Notes: a model not told the origin generated them from the sequence alone. Numbered from the stretch's first letter, positions 1 through 6,340 are shown. The stretch: 10,074 bases of DNA from Pseudomonadota bacterium (GCA_023413605.1 JAEZPL010000287.1:1-10074), one strand, 5' to 3'. Program-made: numbers and translations.

Positions 1-1
1 C

Positions 2-730
2 GCGATCACGGTCCTGGGCGGCTGGCGGGCCAGCCTTCGCACGGAGCGGCCCTGGGGCCACGTCTGGCGCTCGGTCATCGGACTGACATCGATGACGCTG
101 GTTTTCTGGTCCTTTCACCTGATGCCGCTGGGTGACGCGGTGGCGCTGAACTTCTCGGCCCCGCTGTTCCTGACCGCAATGTCCGTCCCTTTCCTGGGCG
201 AGAAGGTGGGCATTCACCGCTGGAGCGCGGTGCTGGTCGGCTTCATCGGCGTTCTGATCATCGTGCGGCCCAGCGGCGACATGCTGCTGCAACTGGGTGC
301 CCTGGTGGGCCTGGGCGCGGCCTTCACCCAGTCCTTCGCGATGATCGCCATCCGGCAGCTCAGCAAGACCGAGCGGCCCAACACGATCGTCTTCTACTTC
401 ACGGCCATCACCACGCTGCTGATGGCGCTGACGCTGCCCTTTGTCTGGGTGACGCCGCATTCCCTGATCGACATGGGGCTGCTGCTGGCGACCGGCCTGC
501 TGGGTGGCGCTGCCCAATTGCTGATGACGCGCGCCTATTCCCTGGCTCCGGCGGCGGTCATCGCCCCCTTCAACTACGCGTCGCTGCTGTGGGCCGTGCT
601 GTTCGGTTGGCTGCTGTGGAGCGAGGTCCCCTCCGCCCACATGGCGGTCGGCGCTTCGGTCGTTGCGGCGAGCGGCCTCTACATCCTCCACCGCGAGACG
701 CGGAAGCGCCGGCCCCTGACGCCGCCCTGA
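2..730 (+). CDS. DMT/EamA-family membrane transporter, 5' truncated
   Basis: The reading frame is open from base 2, so the gene starts upstream of the window and about 242 C-terminal residues are visible. The internal ATG at 92 is not the real start. The protein is a string of hydrophobic helices with two EamA half-repeats. The first ends in PLFLTAMSVPFLGEKVG, followed by a helix VGFIGVLIIVRP. The second has AYSLAPAAVIAPFNY and ends in a helix with SGLYILHRE before a basic tail (RKRRP) in the cytoplasm. The family comprises 10-TM inner-membrane exporters or importers of small metabolites of about 300 residues, so roughly 50-60 residues are missing. The substrate cannot be read from sequence; this subgroup includes amino-acid, riboflavin, SAM and metallophore transporters. 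The DUF1624 gene follows 41 bp downstream on the same strand and may be cotranscribed. Confidence 0.9.
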   Translation, partial: AITVLGGWRASLRTERPWGHVWRSVIGLTSMTLVFWSFHLMPLGDAVALNFSAPLFLTAMSVPFLGEKVGIHRWSAVLVGFIGVLIIVRPSGDMLLQLGALVGLGAAFTQSFAMIAIRQLSKTERPNTIVFYFTAITTLLMALTLPFVWVTPHSLIDMGLLLATGLLGGAAQLLMTRAYSLAPAAVIAPFNYASLLWAVLFGWLLWSEVPSAHMAVGASVVAASGLYILHRETRKRRPLTPP

Positions 731-761
731 CGCCATCACCGCAGAGCGGCGGGTACTGACC

Positions 762-766
762 GGAGA
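762..766 (+). promoter_or_regulatory. Ribosome binding site favouring the GTG 772 start
   Basis: GGAGA sits five bases before GTG 772. No comparable purine run precedes the alternative ATG at 823, where the upstream bases are CAGAAACGCGGC. This is why the longer form is annotated, although the 17 extra residues (EPPWVDRPARIRQKRG) look unlike a conserved N-terminus. Confidence 0.45.
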
Positions 767-771
767 TACCC

Positions 772-1779
772 GTGGAGCCGCCGTGGGTGGACAGGCCGGC
801 GCGAATCCGGCAGAAACGCGGCATGCCTCGCCTTTCCTTCCACGCAGCCCCGGCCAAGGACGCGAACCGTCGCCTTGGCGTCATCGACATCGCGCGCGGT
901 GTCGCCCTGCTCGCCATGGTCGTCTATCACGCCTCTTGGGATCTGACCTTCCTGGGGCTGGCGCAGTTCGACCTGCTGACCGATCCGCTGTGGCTGGGCG
1001 CACGGACGCTGATCCTTGGCAGCTTTCTGCTTCTGGTGGGCGTCAGCTTGGTGCTGGCGACCGAACGCAGCCTTGACCGGCGACGCTTCGCGCGCCGCCT
1101 TCTGACGCTGGTCCTGGCCGCCGCGGCGGTGTCCGCGGTGTCCTACGCCATGTTTCCGGAAAGCCCGATCTTCTTCGGCGTGCTGCACCACATCGCGGTG
1201 GCAAGCGTGCTGGGACTCGCCTTTCTCCGCCTGCCCTGGCCGGTCCTGCTGCTGCTGGGGGCGGCGGTGATCGTCGTGGGCATGACCGTGGCGTCACCGC
1301 TGTTCGACGCGCCCTGGCTGCGCTGGATCGGGCTGATGACGTTCGAGCCGGAGTCGAACGACTATGTCCCGCTGTTCCCCTGGTTCGGGGCCGTGCTGTT
1401 CGGCATCGCGTTCGGCCATCTCTGGCGACCGCAGGAGGCGCTGGGGCCGCGCACCGTGGTGGGTCGTGGTTTCGCCTGGGCCGGGCGGCACAGCCTTGCC
1501 ATCTACCTGATCCACCAGCCCTTGCTGTTCGGCGCGCTGTCGCTGGCCGCCATGGGAATCGGAGTCGACCCGCCGGACGTCCGGAACTTCCTTGATTCCT
1601 GCACGGAAAGCTGCGCGAGCAGCGGCGGGGATGTCGCGCAGTGCACGGCGCGCTGCCGTTGCGTGACCGGCGACCTCGAACGCGCCGGCCTGTGGAACGG
1701 CTTCATCAACGACCGACTGACGAACAAGGAGATGTCGTCCGTGAACGACATCCTCCAGCGTTGCAGCGAGCCCAAATAG
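772..1779 (+). CDS. DUF1624 / heparan-alpha-glucosaminide acetyltransferase-like membrane protein with Cys-rich tail
   Basis: Multi-pass inner-membrane protein. Two starts are possible. GTG at 772 (335 aa) has GGAGA five bases upstream; ATG at 823 (318 aa) gives an N-terminus closer to family form but has no clear ribosome site. Counting from 823, the hallmark RLGVIDIARGVALLAMVVYH is at 17-36 with WDL at 39-41, then FGVLHHIA (119-126), YVPLFPWFGAVLFG (181-194) and IYLIHQP (227-233). These match DUF1624, related to the transmembrane acetyltransferase HGSNAT, which moves acetyl groups across a membrane to sugars. An acyl-transfer role here is inference. After the last helix (about 224-247) comes a roughly 70-residue soluble tail with six cysteines at 260, 264, 274, 278, 280 and 314. 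The family core does not need such a tail. The stop lies 1 bp from the convergent YihY-family stop. Confidence 0.85.
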   Translation: MEPPWVDRPARIRQKRGMPRLSFHAAPAKDANRRLGVIDIARGVALLAMVVYHASWDLTFLGLAQFDLLTDPLWLGARTLILGSFLLLVGVSLVLATERSLDRRRFARRLLTLVLAAAAVSAVSYAMFPESPIFFGVLHHIAVASVLGLAFLRLPWPVLLLLGAAVIVVGMTVASPLFDAPWLRWIGLMTFEPESNDYVPLFPWFGAVLFGIAFGHLWRPQEALGPRTVVGRGFAWAGRHSLAIYLIHQPLLFGALSLAAMGIGVDPPDVRNFLDSCTESCASSGGDVAQCTARCRCVTGDLERAGLWNGFINDRLTNKEMSSVNDILQRCSEPK

Positions 1780-1780
1780 C

Positions 1781-2788
1781 TCAGGCCCGGCGGCGCCCCA
1801 CCGTGTCCGCGACGTAGGCGTCCCGTTCCCCCAACGGCTTCTCGCCGCGCCCCTTCTGCTCCGTGGTGTCGCGGGCGGTCTGGTGTTCGATCTCCGCGTT
1901 CAGCTCCGCGCCCATCAGGATCACGTAGGACGTCAGGTTGAACCACAGCAGCAGCACCACGCCGGCTCCAACGGACCCATAGGTCTGGTTGTAGCTGCCG
2001 AAGTTGGAGACGTAGATCGAGAAGCCGACCGACGCCAGAATCCACACGACCGTCGCGATCGCCGACCCCCAGGTGACCCACCGCCACTTCGGTTCGCGCC
2101 GGTCGGGGCCGTAACGGTAGAGCACCGCCAGCACGATCATGATCGCTCCGGCCAGGATGGGCCACCGCGCCAGACTGGCGATCCAGGCGATGGGCGTGTC
2201 CTGCAAGCCCAGAAGATTGATGGCGGCCGGGACGGCGACGATCAGGGCCAGCGTCAGGATCAGGAACAACAGCCCGGCAATGGTCAGCCCCAGGGAAATG
2301 AGGGCCAGCTTGATGAAGCTGCGCTTCTCCTCCTCGCCATAAGCGATGTTCAGCGCCGTGAGCAGGGAACTGACCCCGCGCGACGCGCTCCACAGCGTCA
2401 GCAGGAAGCCGAACGCCACGCCGAATCCCAGCCCCTGCCGCGGGGCCGACGCGACGGCGTGCGCCTGGTCGGCGAGCACGGTCAGCGCCTCCTGCGGAAG
2501 CAGCCCGGAAAGCTGCTGCACCTGCTGGTCCACGCCGGCCGGATCGAAGGCTAGGCCGTAGATCGATACAAGCGCCGCGATGGACGGGAAGATGGCGAAC
2601 AGCGCGTAATAGGCCACGCCCGCCGCGACGATGGACATGTTGTCCCGGCCCTGCTCCTCCCACGTCCGCCAAAGGATGTCCTTCCATCCCCGCGCAGGAA
2701 TGTCGGACGGCTTCTCGGCACGGCGGCCCCGCCCGTCCATCTGGACCCGCGGGTACTTGTAATGGTGGCGTCGGCTTAACCCCAGCAT
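1781..2788 (-). CDS. YihY/UPF0761 (BrkB-like) family inner-membrane protein
   Basis: 335 aa from ATG 2788, chosen because GAAGGAGG lies seven bases upstream; the open frame runs further upstream but only antiparallel to the preceding gene's coding sequence. The family hallmarks are all present: NMSIVAAGVAYYALFAIFPS (50-69), SASRGVSSLLTALNIAYG (134-151), and the C-terminal block with SYNQTYGSVGAGVVLLLWFN (265-284) then YVILMGAELNAE. Six hydrophobic helices are visible, at about 53-75, 120-140, 160-188, 205-224, 238-261 and 272-294. The N-terminus (1-35) and C-terminus (300-335) are charged and probably cytoplasmic. The family was once labelled ribonuclease BN, now regarded as an error; its function is not settled. 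It follows the DUF3618-DUF2383 gene by 13 bp with stop and ribosome site overlapping, so the two are very likely translationally coupled. It converges on the DUF1624 gene. Confidence 0.93.
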   Translation of the reverse strand: MLGLSRRHHYKYPRVQMDGRGRRAEKPSDIPARGWKDILWRTWEEQGRDNMSIVAAGVAYYALFAIFPSIAALVSIYGLAFDPAGVDQQVQQLSGLLPQEALTVLADQAHAVASAPRQGLGFGVAFGFLLTLWSASRGVSSLLTALNIAYGEEEKRSFIKLALISLGLTIAGLLFLILTLALIVAVPAAINLLGLQDTPIAWIASLARWPILAGAIMIVLAVLYRYGPDRREPKWRWVTWGSAIATVVWILASVGFSIYVSNFGSYNQTYGSVGAGVVLLLWFNLTSYVILMGAELNAEIEHQTARDTTEQKGRGEKPLGERDAYVADTVGRRRA

Positions 2789-2795
2789 GCCGGCG

Positions 2796-2803
2796 CCTCC
2801 TTC
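2796..2803 (-). promoter_or_regulatory. Strong ribosome binding site of the YihY gene, overlapping the upstream stop
   Basis: Read on the minus strand, TGAAGGAGG contains both the TGA stop of the upstream gene (2804-2802) and a near-perfect Shine-Dalgarno, seven bases before ATG 2788. The arrangement fixes the start and suggests translational coupling. Confidence 0.8.
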
Positions 2804-3689
2804 ACGCAACCGCTTCGCGCAACGCGCCGACGCGGTGGCGCACCGTCTCGATCTCGTGGAAATGGGCGCCGATGACCACGCGCAGTTCCTCCGGCAGTTC
2901 CTCGTGCAGCCCATCGCGGAACAGCACCAGCGTCCCATCCACGCCGCGCTCCAGCCCGGACAGGACCCCACCGCGCGACCGGGCGCCGCCCAGTTCGGCG
3001 TGAAGATCATGCCAGACCGGATGCACCGGCTCGTCGTCGCCGATGGCGCCGCCGCGCCGCCGCAATTCGTCCTCCAGCGCCGCGGCGCTGCGGTCGAACT
3101 GGGTGGCGACCTGGGTCAGCCGGGGCGTCAGGCCGGGATCGTCGAGGATCAGGTCGGCCTGCCGGAAATGCACCGCGCCCTGGTGGCAGGCGGTGACGAG
3201 GCCGATCAGCAGACCGCGGAGGTTCTGGTCGGACACGAAGCCGGCGGGGCTGCCGGGCGCCGTCTTCGCAACTTCCGGCGTGCGAGACACGTTCCAGGCC
3301 AACCACAGCGCGCCGGCCGCCATCACCGCCAGGGGCCACGGGTTGGACCGGATGGCGCGGGCCACGCGCGACGGGTTGCCTTCGACCACGTCGCGCACCA
3401 CTTCGATCACGCCGCCGGACACCTGCCCGGGCGACAGACGGAATTCGATCTCGTCCAGCACTGCGTCCATCCGGGACCGGATGGTGTGGATGTCCTGCTC
3501 GATCTCGTCCGGCCCGCGCCGGCCGCGCGCGGGCGCGGGACCGGCAGCGGTGCCGGGATCGATGCTGGGATCGGGTCTGGGTTCAACCTTGGGGTCGAGG
3601 CTGGGATCGGCCCTTGGGGCGGTGCGGGCGCCGGTGCCCCCCGCACTGGCGCCAGCCGTGTTGACAGATGTGTCCGTGGCTCGGTTCAT
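2802..3689 (-). CDS. DUF3618 - transmembrane - DUF2383 (PA2169 four-helix) fusion protein
   Basis: 295 aa from ATG 3689, which has GAGGGGA nine bases upstream. A GTG at 3728 in the same frame falls on the predicted promoter's -10 and is rejected. Order of parts: low-complexity N-terminus (1-27); [D/E]P tetrapeptide repeats (28-45); an Ala/Pro/Arg linker; a DUF3618 segment (about 59-100) with the typical PDEIEQDIHTIRSRMDAVLDE helix followed by LSPGQV; one membrane helix (about 118-134, WPLAVMAAGALWLAW); and a PA2169-type four-helix bundle (about 155-290) with GAVHFRQADL, AAALEDELRRRGG, WHDLHAEL and LPEELRVVIGAHFHEI. DUF3618 proteins are usually small stress-associated membrane proteins. The DUF2383 bundle is ferritin-like in fold and often occurs alone. 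The function of the fusion is unknown; an envelope stress role is inferred from its domains, the promoter and the YihY partner. Confidence 0.87.
   Translation of the reverse strand: MNRATDTSVNTAGASAGGTGARTAPRADPSLDPKVEPRPDPSIDPGTAAGPAPARGRRGPDEIEQDIHTIRSRMDAVLDEIEFRLSPGQVSGGVIEVVRDVVEGNPSRVARAIRSNPWPLAVMAAGALWLAWNVSRTPEVAKTAPGSPAGFVSDQNLRGLLIGLVTACHQGAVHFRQADLILDDPGLTPRLTQVATQFDRSAAALEDELRRRGGAIGDDEPVHPVWHDLHAELGGARSRGGVLSGLERGVDGTLVLFRDGLHEELPEELRVVIGAHFHEIETVRHRVGALREAVA
3555..3608 (-). repeat. Degenerate 12-bp tandem repeat encoding [D/E]Pxx units
   Basis: Within the N-terminal part of the DUF3618 fusion, residues 28-45 read DPSL DPKV EPRP DPSI DP: four and a half tetrapeptide units with a 12-bp DNA period. 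It is probably an extended, acidic, proline-rich spacer ahead of the DUF3618 helix. In-frame 12-bp repeats can change length without breaking the gene. Confidence 0.7.
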
Positions 3690-3723
3690 GCCGGCGACTC
3701 CCCTCTTGAAGCTGCCGCCAAGC

Positions 3724-3749
3724 AACACGTACGAAAGGCAGAAGGTTCC
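3724..3749 (-). promoter_or_regulatory. Candidate EcfG-type (general stress response) promoter
   Basis: On the minus strand GGAAC (3749-3745) is followed after 17 bases by TGTT (3727-3724). The alphaproteobacterial EcfG consensus is GGAAC, 16-17 bases, then CGTT, so this differs in one -10 base. Transcription would start near 3716, leaving an untranslated leader of about 27 bases before ATG 3689 with its ribosome site. The -35 GGAAC is one arm of a perfect 11-bp palindrome, GTTCCGGGAAC (3745-3755). The call rests on pattern and position only. Confidence 0.5.
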
Positions 3750-3797
3750 GGGAACGCCGGACCGCCATTCACACCGGATCAGGACAGGGTCAGGCCG

Positions 3798-4448
3798 TTA
3801 AAAAGGACCCGCCGCGGCCATGATTTCCACGCTGCCGCGCCAGATCATCTCCAGCGCCACATAGGCGATCACCGCCAAGCCCACGTAGGCAATCCAGTGG
3901 TAGCGATTCAGCAGGCGCGCGATGACGCTCGCGGCGGCGCCCATCAAGCCGACCGACAGCAGCAGGCCGAGCGCCAGAATATAAGGATGCTCCCGCGCGG
4001 CCCCCGCCACCGCCAGCACGTTGTCGAGCGACATGGACACATCGGCGACGATCACCTCCCACACGGCAGTGCCCACCGCCTTCCCGCCGTCGGCCGCAGC
4101 GGTCGCCGCAACGTCGGCGCCCTCCTCCTCCGCCATCAGGGCGGCAGCCATGGCTTCCTCCCTCTGGCCGCGCAGCTCACGGAACAGCTTCCAGCAGACC
4201 CACATCAACAGCAGCCCGCCGGCAAAGGTCAGACCAATGATGCTCAGAAGGTGGGTGGTGATCAGCGCGAAGACGATCCGCAGAAGGACGGCGGCGGAAA
4301 TGCCCCAGACGATGACCTTCGCCCGTTTTTCCCGGGCAACGCCGGCCGCGGCCATCCCGACGACGATGGCGTTGTCGCCCGCCAGGACCAAATCGATCAG
4401 AACCACCTGGCCGAGGGCAGCCAGTTGGGGAAGGTACGTCTCCAGCAC
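3798..4448 (-). CDS. TerC-family integral membrane protein (YjbE type), candidate metal-ion exporter
   Basis: 216 aa from GTG 4448, with GAGGA nine bases upstream. The two TerC repeats are clear: the first with IDLVLAGDNAIVVG (18-31) and the second with VADVSMSLDNVLAVAG (134-149). Their paired acidic residues, D19/D25 and D136/D142 with adjacent Asn, lie inside helices and are the expected ion-binding positions. About seven helices are seen, with a long charged and Ala-rich cytoplasmic loop at 88-125 (KLFRELRGQREE, then AEEEGAD) joining the halves. Characterised relatives export Mn2+ or work at sites of protein secretion; a manganese role here is inference. The length fits the short YjbE subgroup rather than the roughly 320-residue Alx/TerC. 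It is divergent from the histidine phosphatase. I saw no yybP-ykoY manganese riboswitch in the leader. Confidence 0.92.
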   Translation of the reverse strand: MLETYLPQLAALGQVVLIDLVLAGDNAIVVGMAAAGVAREKRAKVIVWGISAAVLLRIVFALITTHLLSIIGLTFAGGLLLMWVCWKLFRELRGQREEAMAAALMAEEEGADVAATAAADGGKAVGTAVWEVIVADVSMSLDNVLAVAGAAREHPYILALGLLLSVGLMGAAASVIARLLNRYHWIAYVGLAVIAYVALEMIWRGSVEIMAAAGPF

Positions 4449-4657
4449 GGTGCGTCGTCCTCAATCCGGGCGTGTATCAGGCCAACCAACCTCCAGCGCC
4501 GCACGGCGCAAGACAACTTGGCCGCGGGGCTGTGCTGCGCAATATCGGGCATGGGCGCCGCCGCCGATCCCTCCAAAGGGTGAGCCGGTGCCATGTTGCA
4601 CAGCTGACGGTTTCCTGTAGGAATGGAAGCGCAAACAAGAAACCCGTACGGACAACA
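4449..4657. other. Divergent intergenic region between terC-like and histidine phosphatase genes
   Basis: About 209 bp that must hold promoters for both divergent genes. The only structure I can point to is TTCCT-GT-AGGAA at 4612-4623, a 5-bp inverted repeat with a 2-bp spacer. The open frames crossing it are continuations of phase-compatible shadows with no ribosome site and no recognisable protein. I see no small RNA signature or riboswitch. Confidence 0.6.
4596..4623 (+). promoter_or_regulatory. Weak candidate sigma-70-like promoter for the histidine phosphatase, with dyad
   Basis: TTGCAC (4596-4601), 16 bases, then TAGGAA (4618-4623). The -35 is good for alphaproteobacteria and the -10 is poor. 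The inverted repeat TTCCT-GT-AGGAA (4612-4623) overlaps the -10 and could be an operator. The start codon follows at 4658. Weak evidence. Confidence 0.25.
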
Positions 4658-5203
4658 ATGAAAATCGGCCTTGTTCGTCATTTCGAAGTCACCCTCGGAA
4701 TCCCGAACCGGCAATGGATGACTCCGGAACAGATCGCTCAATGGATAAACGACTACGACGTTGCCGACATCCGGCTGGGCAGCGTCGATCTGGGCGACAT
4801 CCGCTGGACGCGCTGCATCTCCAGCGATTCCCCGCGTGCGCTGAAAACCGCCCAAGCGATCTTTCCCGGACCGATCGAGCCGACTCCCATGCTGCGCGAG
4901 CCGGCGCTGAAGCCGATCGCCCGCGCGAACATTCGCATGCCCTTTCCTTTCTGGAAGATGATGCTGCGAATCGCCTGGATGACGTCGCACCGGTCGCAGC
5001 GCGACGCCAAAACGGCGTTTCTTCAGAACGTGAAGACCTTCGCCTATGATGTCCTTCCACAATGCGGCGAGAACACGTTGGTCGTCGGCCACGCGGGATT
5101 CATGTTCTTCCTGCGCAAGGAACTGCTGCGCCAGGGCTACCGCGGACCGAAATTCTCCGTGCCCGAGAACGGCAAGCTGTACGTGTTCGAAAAGGCGGCC
5201 TGA
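4658..5203 (+). CDS. Histidine phosphatase superfamily protein (phosphoglycerate-mutase-like)
   Basis: 181 aa from ATG 4658. The start is set by the fold's first strand, MKIGLVRH; the ribosome site is weak (ACGGA). Catalytic features of the superfamily can be followed: the RH motif at 7-8 (the phosphorylated His is H8), SSDSPRALKTAQAI (55-68) with the phosphate-binding R60, an acidic E81 in the expected general-acid region, and VVGHAGFMFFLR (142-153) with the second His at 145. The usual RHGE/T is RHFE here, so the glycine after the catalytic His is replaced by Phe. Members act on phosphosugars, phosphoproteins (SixA) or nucleotides; the substrate cannot be deduced. At 181 residues it is compact and lacks large insertions, and no signal peptide is seen, so it is probably cytoplasmic. 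It converges with the DUF2336 gene six bases downstream. Confidence 0.88.
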   Translation: MKIGLVRHFEVTLGIPNRQWMTPEQIAQWINDYDVADIRLGSVDLGDIRWTRCISSDSPRALKTAQAIFPGPIEPTPMLREPALKPIARANIRMPFPFWKMMLRIAWMTSHRSQRDAKTAFLQNVKTFAYDVLPQCGENTLVVGHAGFMFFLRKELLRQGYRGPKFSVPENGKLYVFEKAA

Positions 5204-5209
5204 GGCCGC
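5190..5209 (-). terminator. Intrinsic terminator candidate for the DUF2336 gene
   Basis: GCGGCC (5195-5200) and GGCCGC (5204-5209) pair around the 3-base stop triplet of the convergent gene. Read on the minus strand the hairpin is followed by C and then TTTT (5193-5190), the form expected of a Rho-independent terminator for DUF2336. The stem is only six pairs and the T run is short. Confidence 0.5.
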
Positions 5210-5215
5210 TCAGGC
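5198..5215. repeat. Perfect inverted repeat spanning both convergent stop codons
   Basis: GCCTGA (5198-5203) and TCAGGC (5210-5215) form a perfect 6-bp dyad with a 6-base loop. The left arm ends in the phosphatase TGA and the right arm begins with the complement of the DUF2336 TGA. It overlaps, and is mutually exclusive with, the 5195-5209 hairpin. Confidence 0.6.
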
Positions 5216-6340
5216 ACCCTCGACCTGCATCAGGTCGCCAAGCTTGGCGAGCAGATAGTCCAGATCCTCCGCAGCCAGATCCTCGTACTGGGTGAGGATC
5301 CGCTCGATCACCCGGCGGCGGTGCCGTTCGATGTCATGCGCCTCGCCGTCGTACGGGGTTTCCTTCAGCACGTCGAGCACGATGCGGCAAGCCGGCAGCA
5401 GGGCGGACGGCAGCTTCGCCTTGTCGTAGATCGACTTCAGCCCCAGCCGGCCGGCGTCGTGGATCAGAAGGCGCGCGTTGGTCAGCGGCACGTTGGCAAG
5501 GTGCGACATGGCCGTTTCGAAAAAGGCGACGTCGCCCACGCACAGCGCCCGCACCAGCAGCGACGGGGTCAGGCGCCCCGTGCGCGACAGCTGCGCGACC
5601 AGCCGCTCCAACGCGCCCTCGTCGCTGGCCCCCGTGAACAGGGAGACGGTGGCGCGTTCCCGGCTTTGCAGGATCAGGTCGGCTGCGACCTGGGGCGGCA
5701 GTTCGTGGTTGGTCACCAGATGCTGCCGCAGCTTTTCCGATACGACGGCAACCAGCCGCTCGGCGATGGTGATCGGCAGCTTTGACCGCTGGACCAGCGG
5801 TTCCTGCACCGACTCGCTGCCGCTGAAGCGGTCGAGCACGCGGCTGAGGCTCTTTTCCCCCAGTTCCGCCCCTTCGTTGGCGACCAGGGCCGCGACCGCC
5901 CCCTCGGACGCGGATTCGATCAGCGCGTCGGCGACGCTGGCCGACACGGCCGGGCGCTGGGCGATGGCCGTGTGCTTGGCGTCCGTGCCGGTGCGCACGA
6001 CCTCCACAAGGTCGGCGTCGGTCAGCACGGTGGACACGCTGAGCACCGGAATCGCCACGGCTTCCACGTCGCGGGCGAGCATCAACGCCACATCGCGCGG
6101 CAGCGACGGGTTGGCCTTCAGGTTTTCGGAAAGGGACTGGCGCACGCGCACGAGGGCGTCGCGCGCCATGAAACGGATGATGTCCTCGGCCAGCTTCCGC
6201 TCGCTGTCCGACAGCGCGGAGCCGGAGAACTGCTGGGCAACCTTGACCGCCAACTCGGCCCGGTTGTTCGGGGACGGGTCCGACAGCAGCCGGGCGACGT
6301 CGTCCTTCGTCAGATGTTCGGTGCTCAGCTGGTCGGTCAT
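5210..6340 (-). CDS. DUF2336 domain-containing protein
   Basis: 376 aa from ATG 6340, with GGAAGGG about 10 bases upstream. The whole length is helical and repetitive, in the style of HEAT-like DUF2336 proteins of alphaproteobacteria. Recognisable blocks are DVARLLSDPSPNNRAELAVK (14-33), RVRQSLSENLKANPSLPRDV (65-84), VLSVSTVLTDADLVEVV (99-115), then a C-terminal half with SLLVRALCVGDVAFFETAMS (260-279) and LTNARLLIHDAGRLGLKSIY (286-305). The repeated motif of short helices ending at LP, N and D positions suits a scaffold or binding role. The family's biochemical function is not established; no catalytic motif, signal peptide or membrane helix is seen, so it should be cytoplasmic. It is a single-gene unit with its own promoter candidate upstream and a terminator candidate at its end. 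Confidence 0.9.
   Translation of the reverse strand: MTDQLSTEHLTKDDVARLLSDPSPNNRAELAVKVAQQFSGSALSDSERKLAEDIIRFMARDALVRVRQSLSENLKANPSLPRDVALMLARDVEAVAIPVLSVSTVLTDADLVEVVRTGTDAKHTAIAQRPAVSASVADALIESASEGAVAALVANEGAELGEKSLSRVLDRFSGSESVQEPLVQRSKLPITIAERLVAVVSEKLRQHLVTNHELPPQVAADLILQSRERATVSLFTGASDEGALERLVAQLSRTGRLTPSLLVRALCVGDVAFFETAMSHLANVPLTNARLLIHDAGRLGLKSIYDKAKLPSALLPACRIVLDVLKETPYDGEAHDIERHRRRVIERILTQYEDLAAEDLDYLLAKLGDLMQVEGA

Noticed and set aside
750..771. GGGTA/TACCC inverted pair between the transporter and DUF1624 genes
   Set aside because: Only five pairs around a long loop containing the ribosome site. It could weakly mask translation but is not distinguishable from chance.
1503..2687. 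Minus-strand open frame of 394 codons
   Set aside because: Out-of-frame shadow of the YihY-family gene that also runs antisense through the DUF1624 tail; no recognisable protein.
2789..3010. Longer YihY-family start extending to 3010
   Set aside because: The extension is a frame-shifted reading of the DUF3618-DUF2383 coding sequence. ATG 2788 has a near-perfect ribosome site and gives the normal family N-terminus.
2787..4583. Plus-strand open frame of 598 codons opposite the DUF3618 fusion and terC-like genes
   Set aside because: It runs antiparallel to two genes with clear families, its composition is rich in Gln, Arg, His and Gly as expected of a GC-rich shadow frame, it has no ribosome site and it crosses the promoter region between them.
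4449..4657. yybP-ykoY manganese riboswitch ahead of the terC-like gene
   Set aside because: TerC genes are often controlled this way, so I looked on the minus strand, but the conserved GGGGAGUA element and the expected paired loops are absent.
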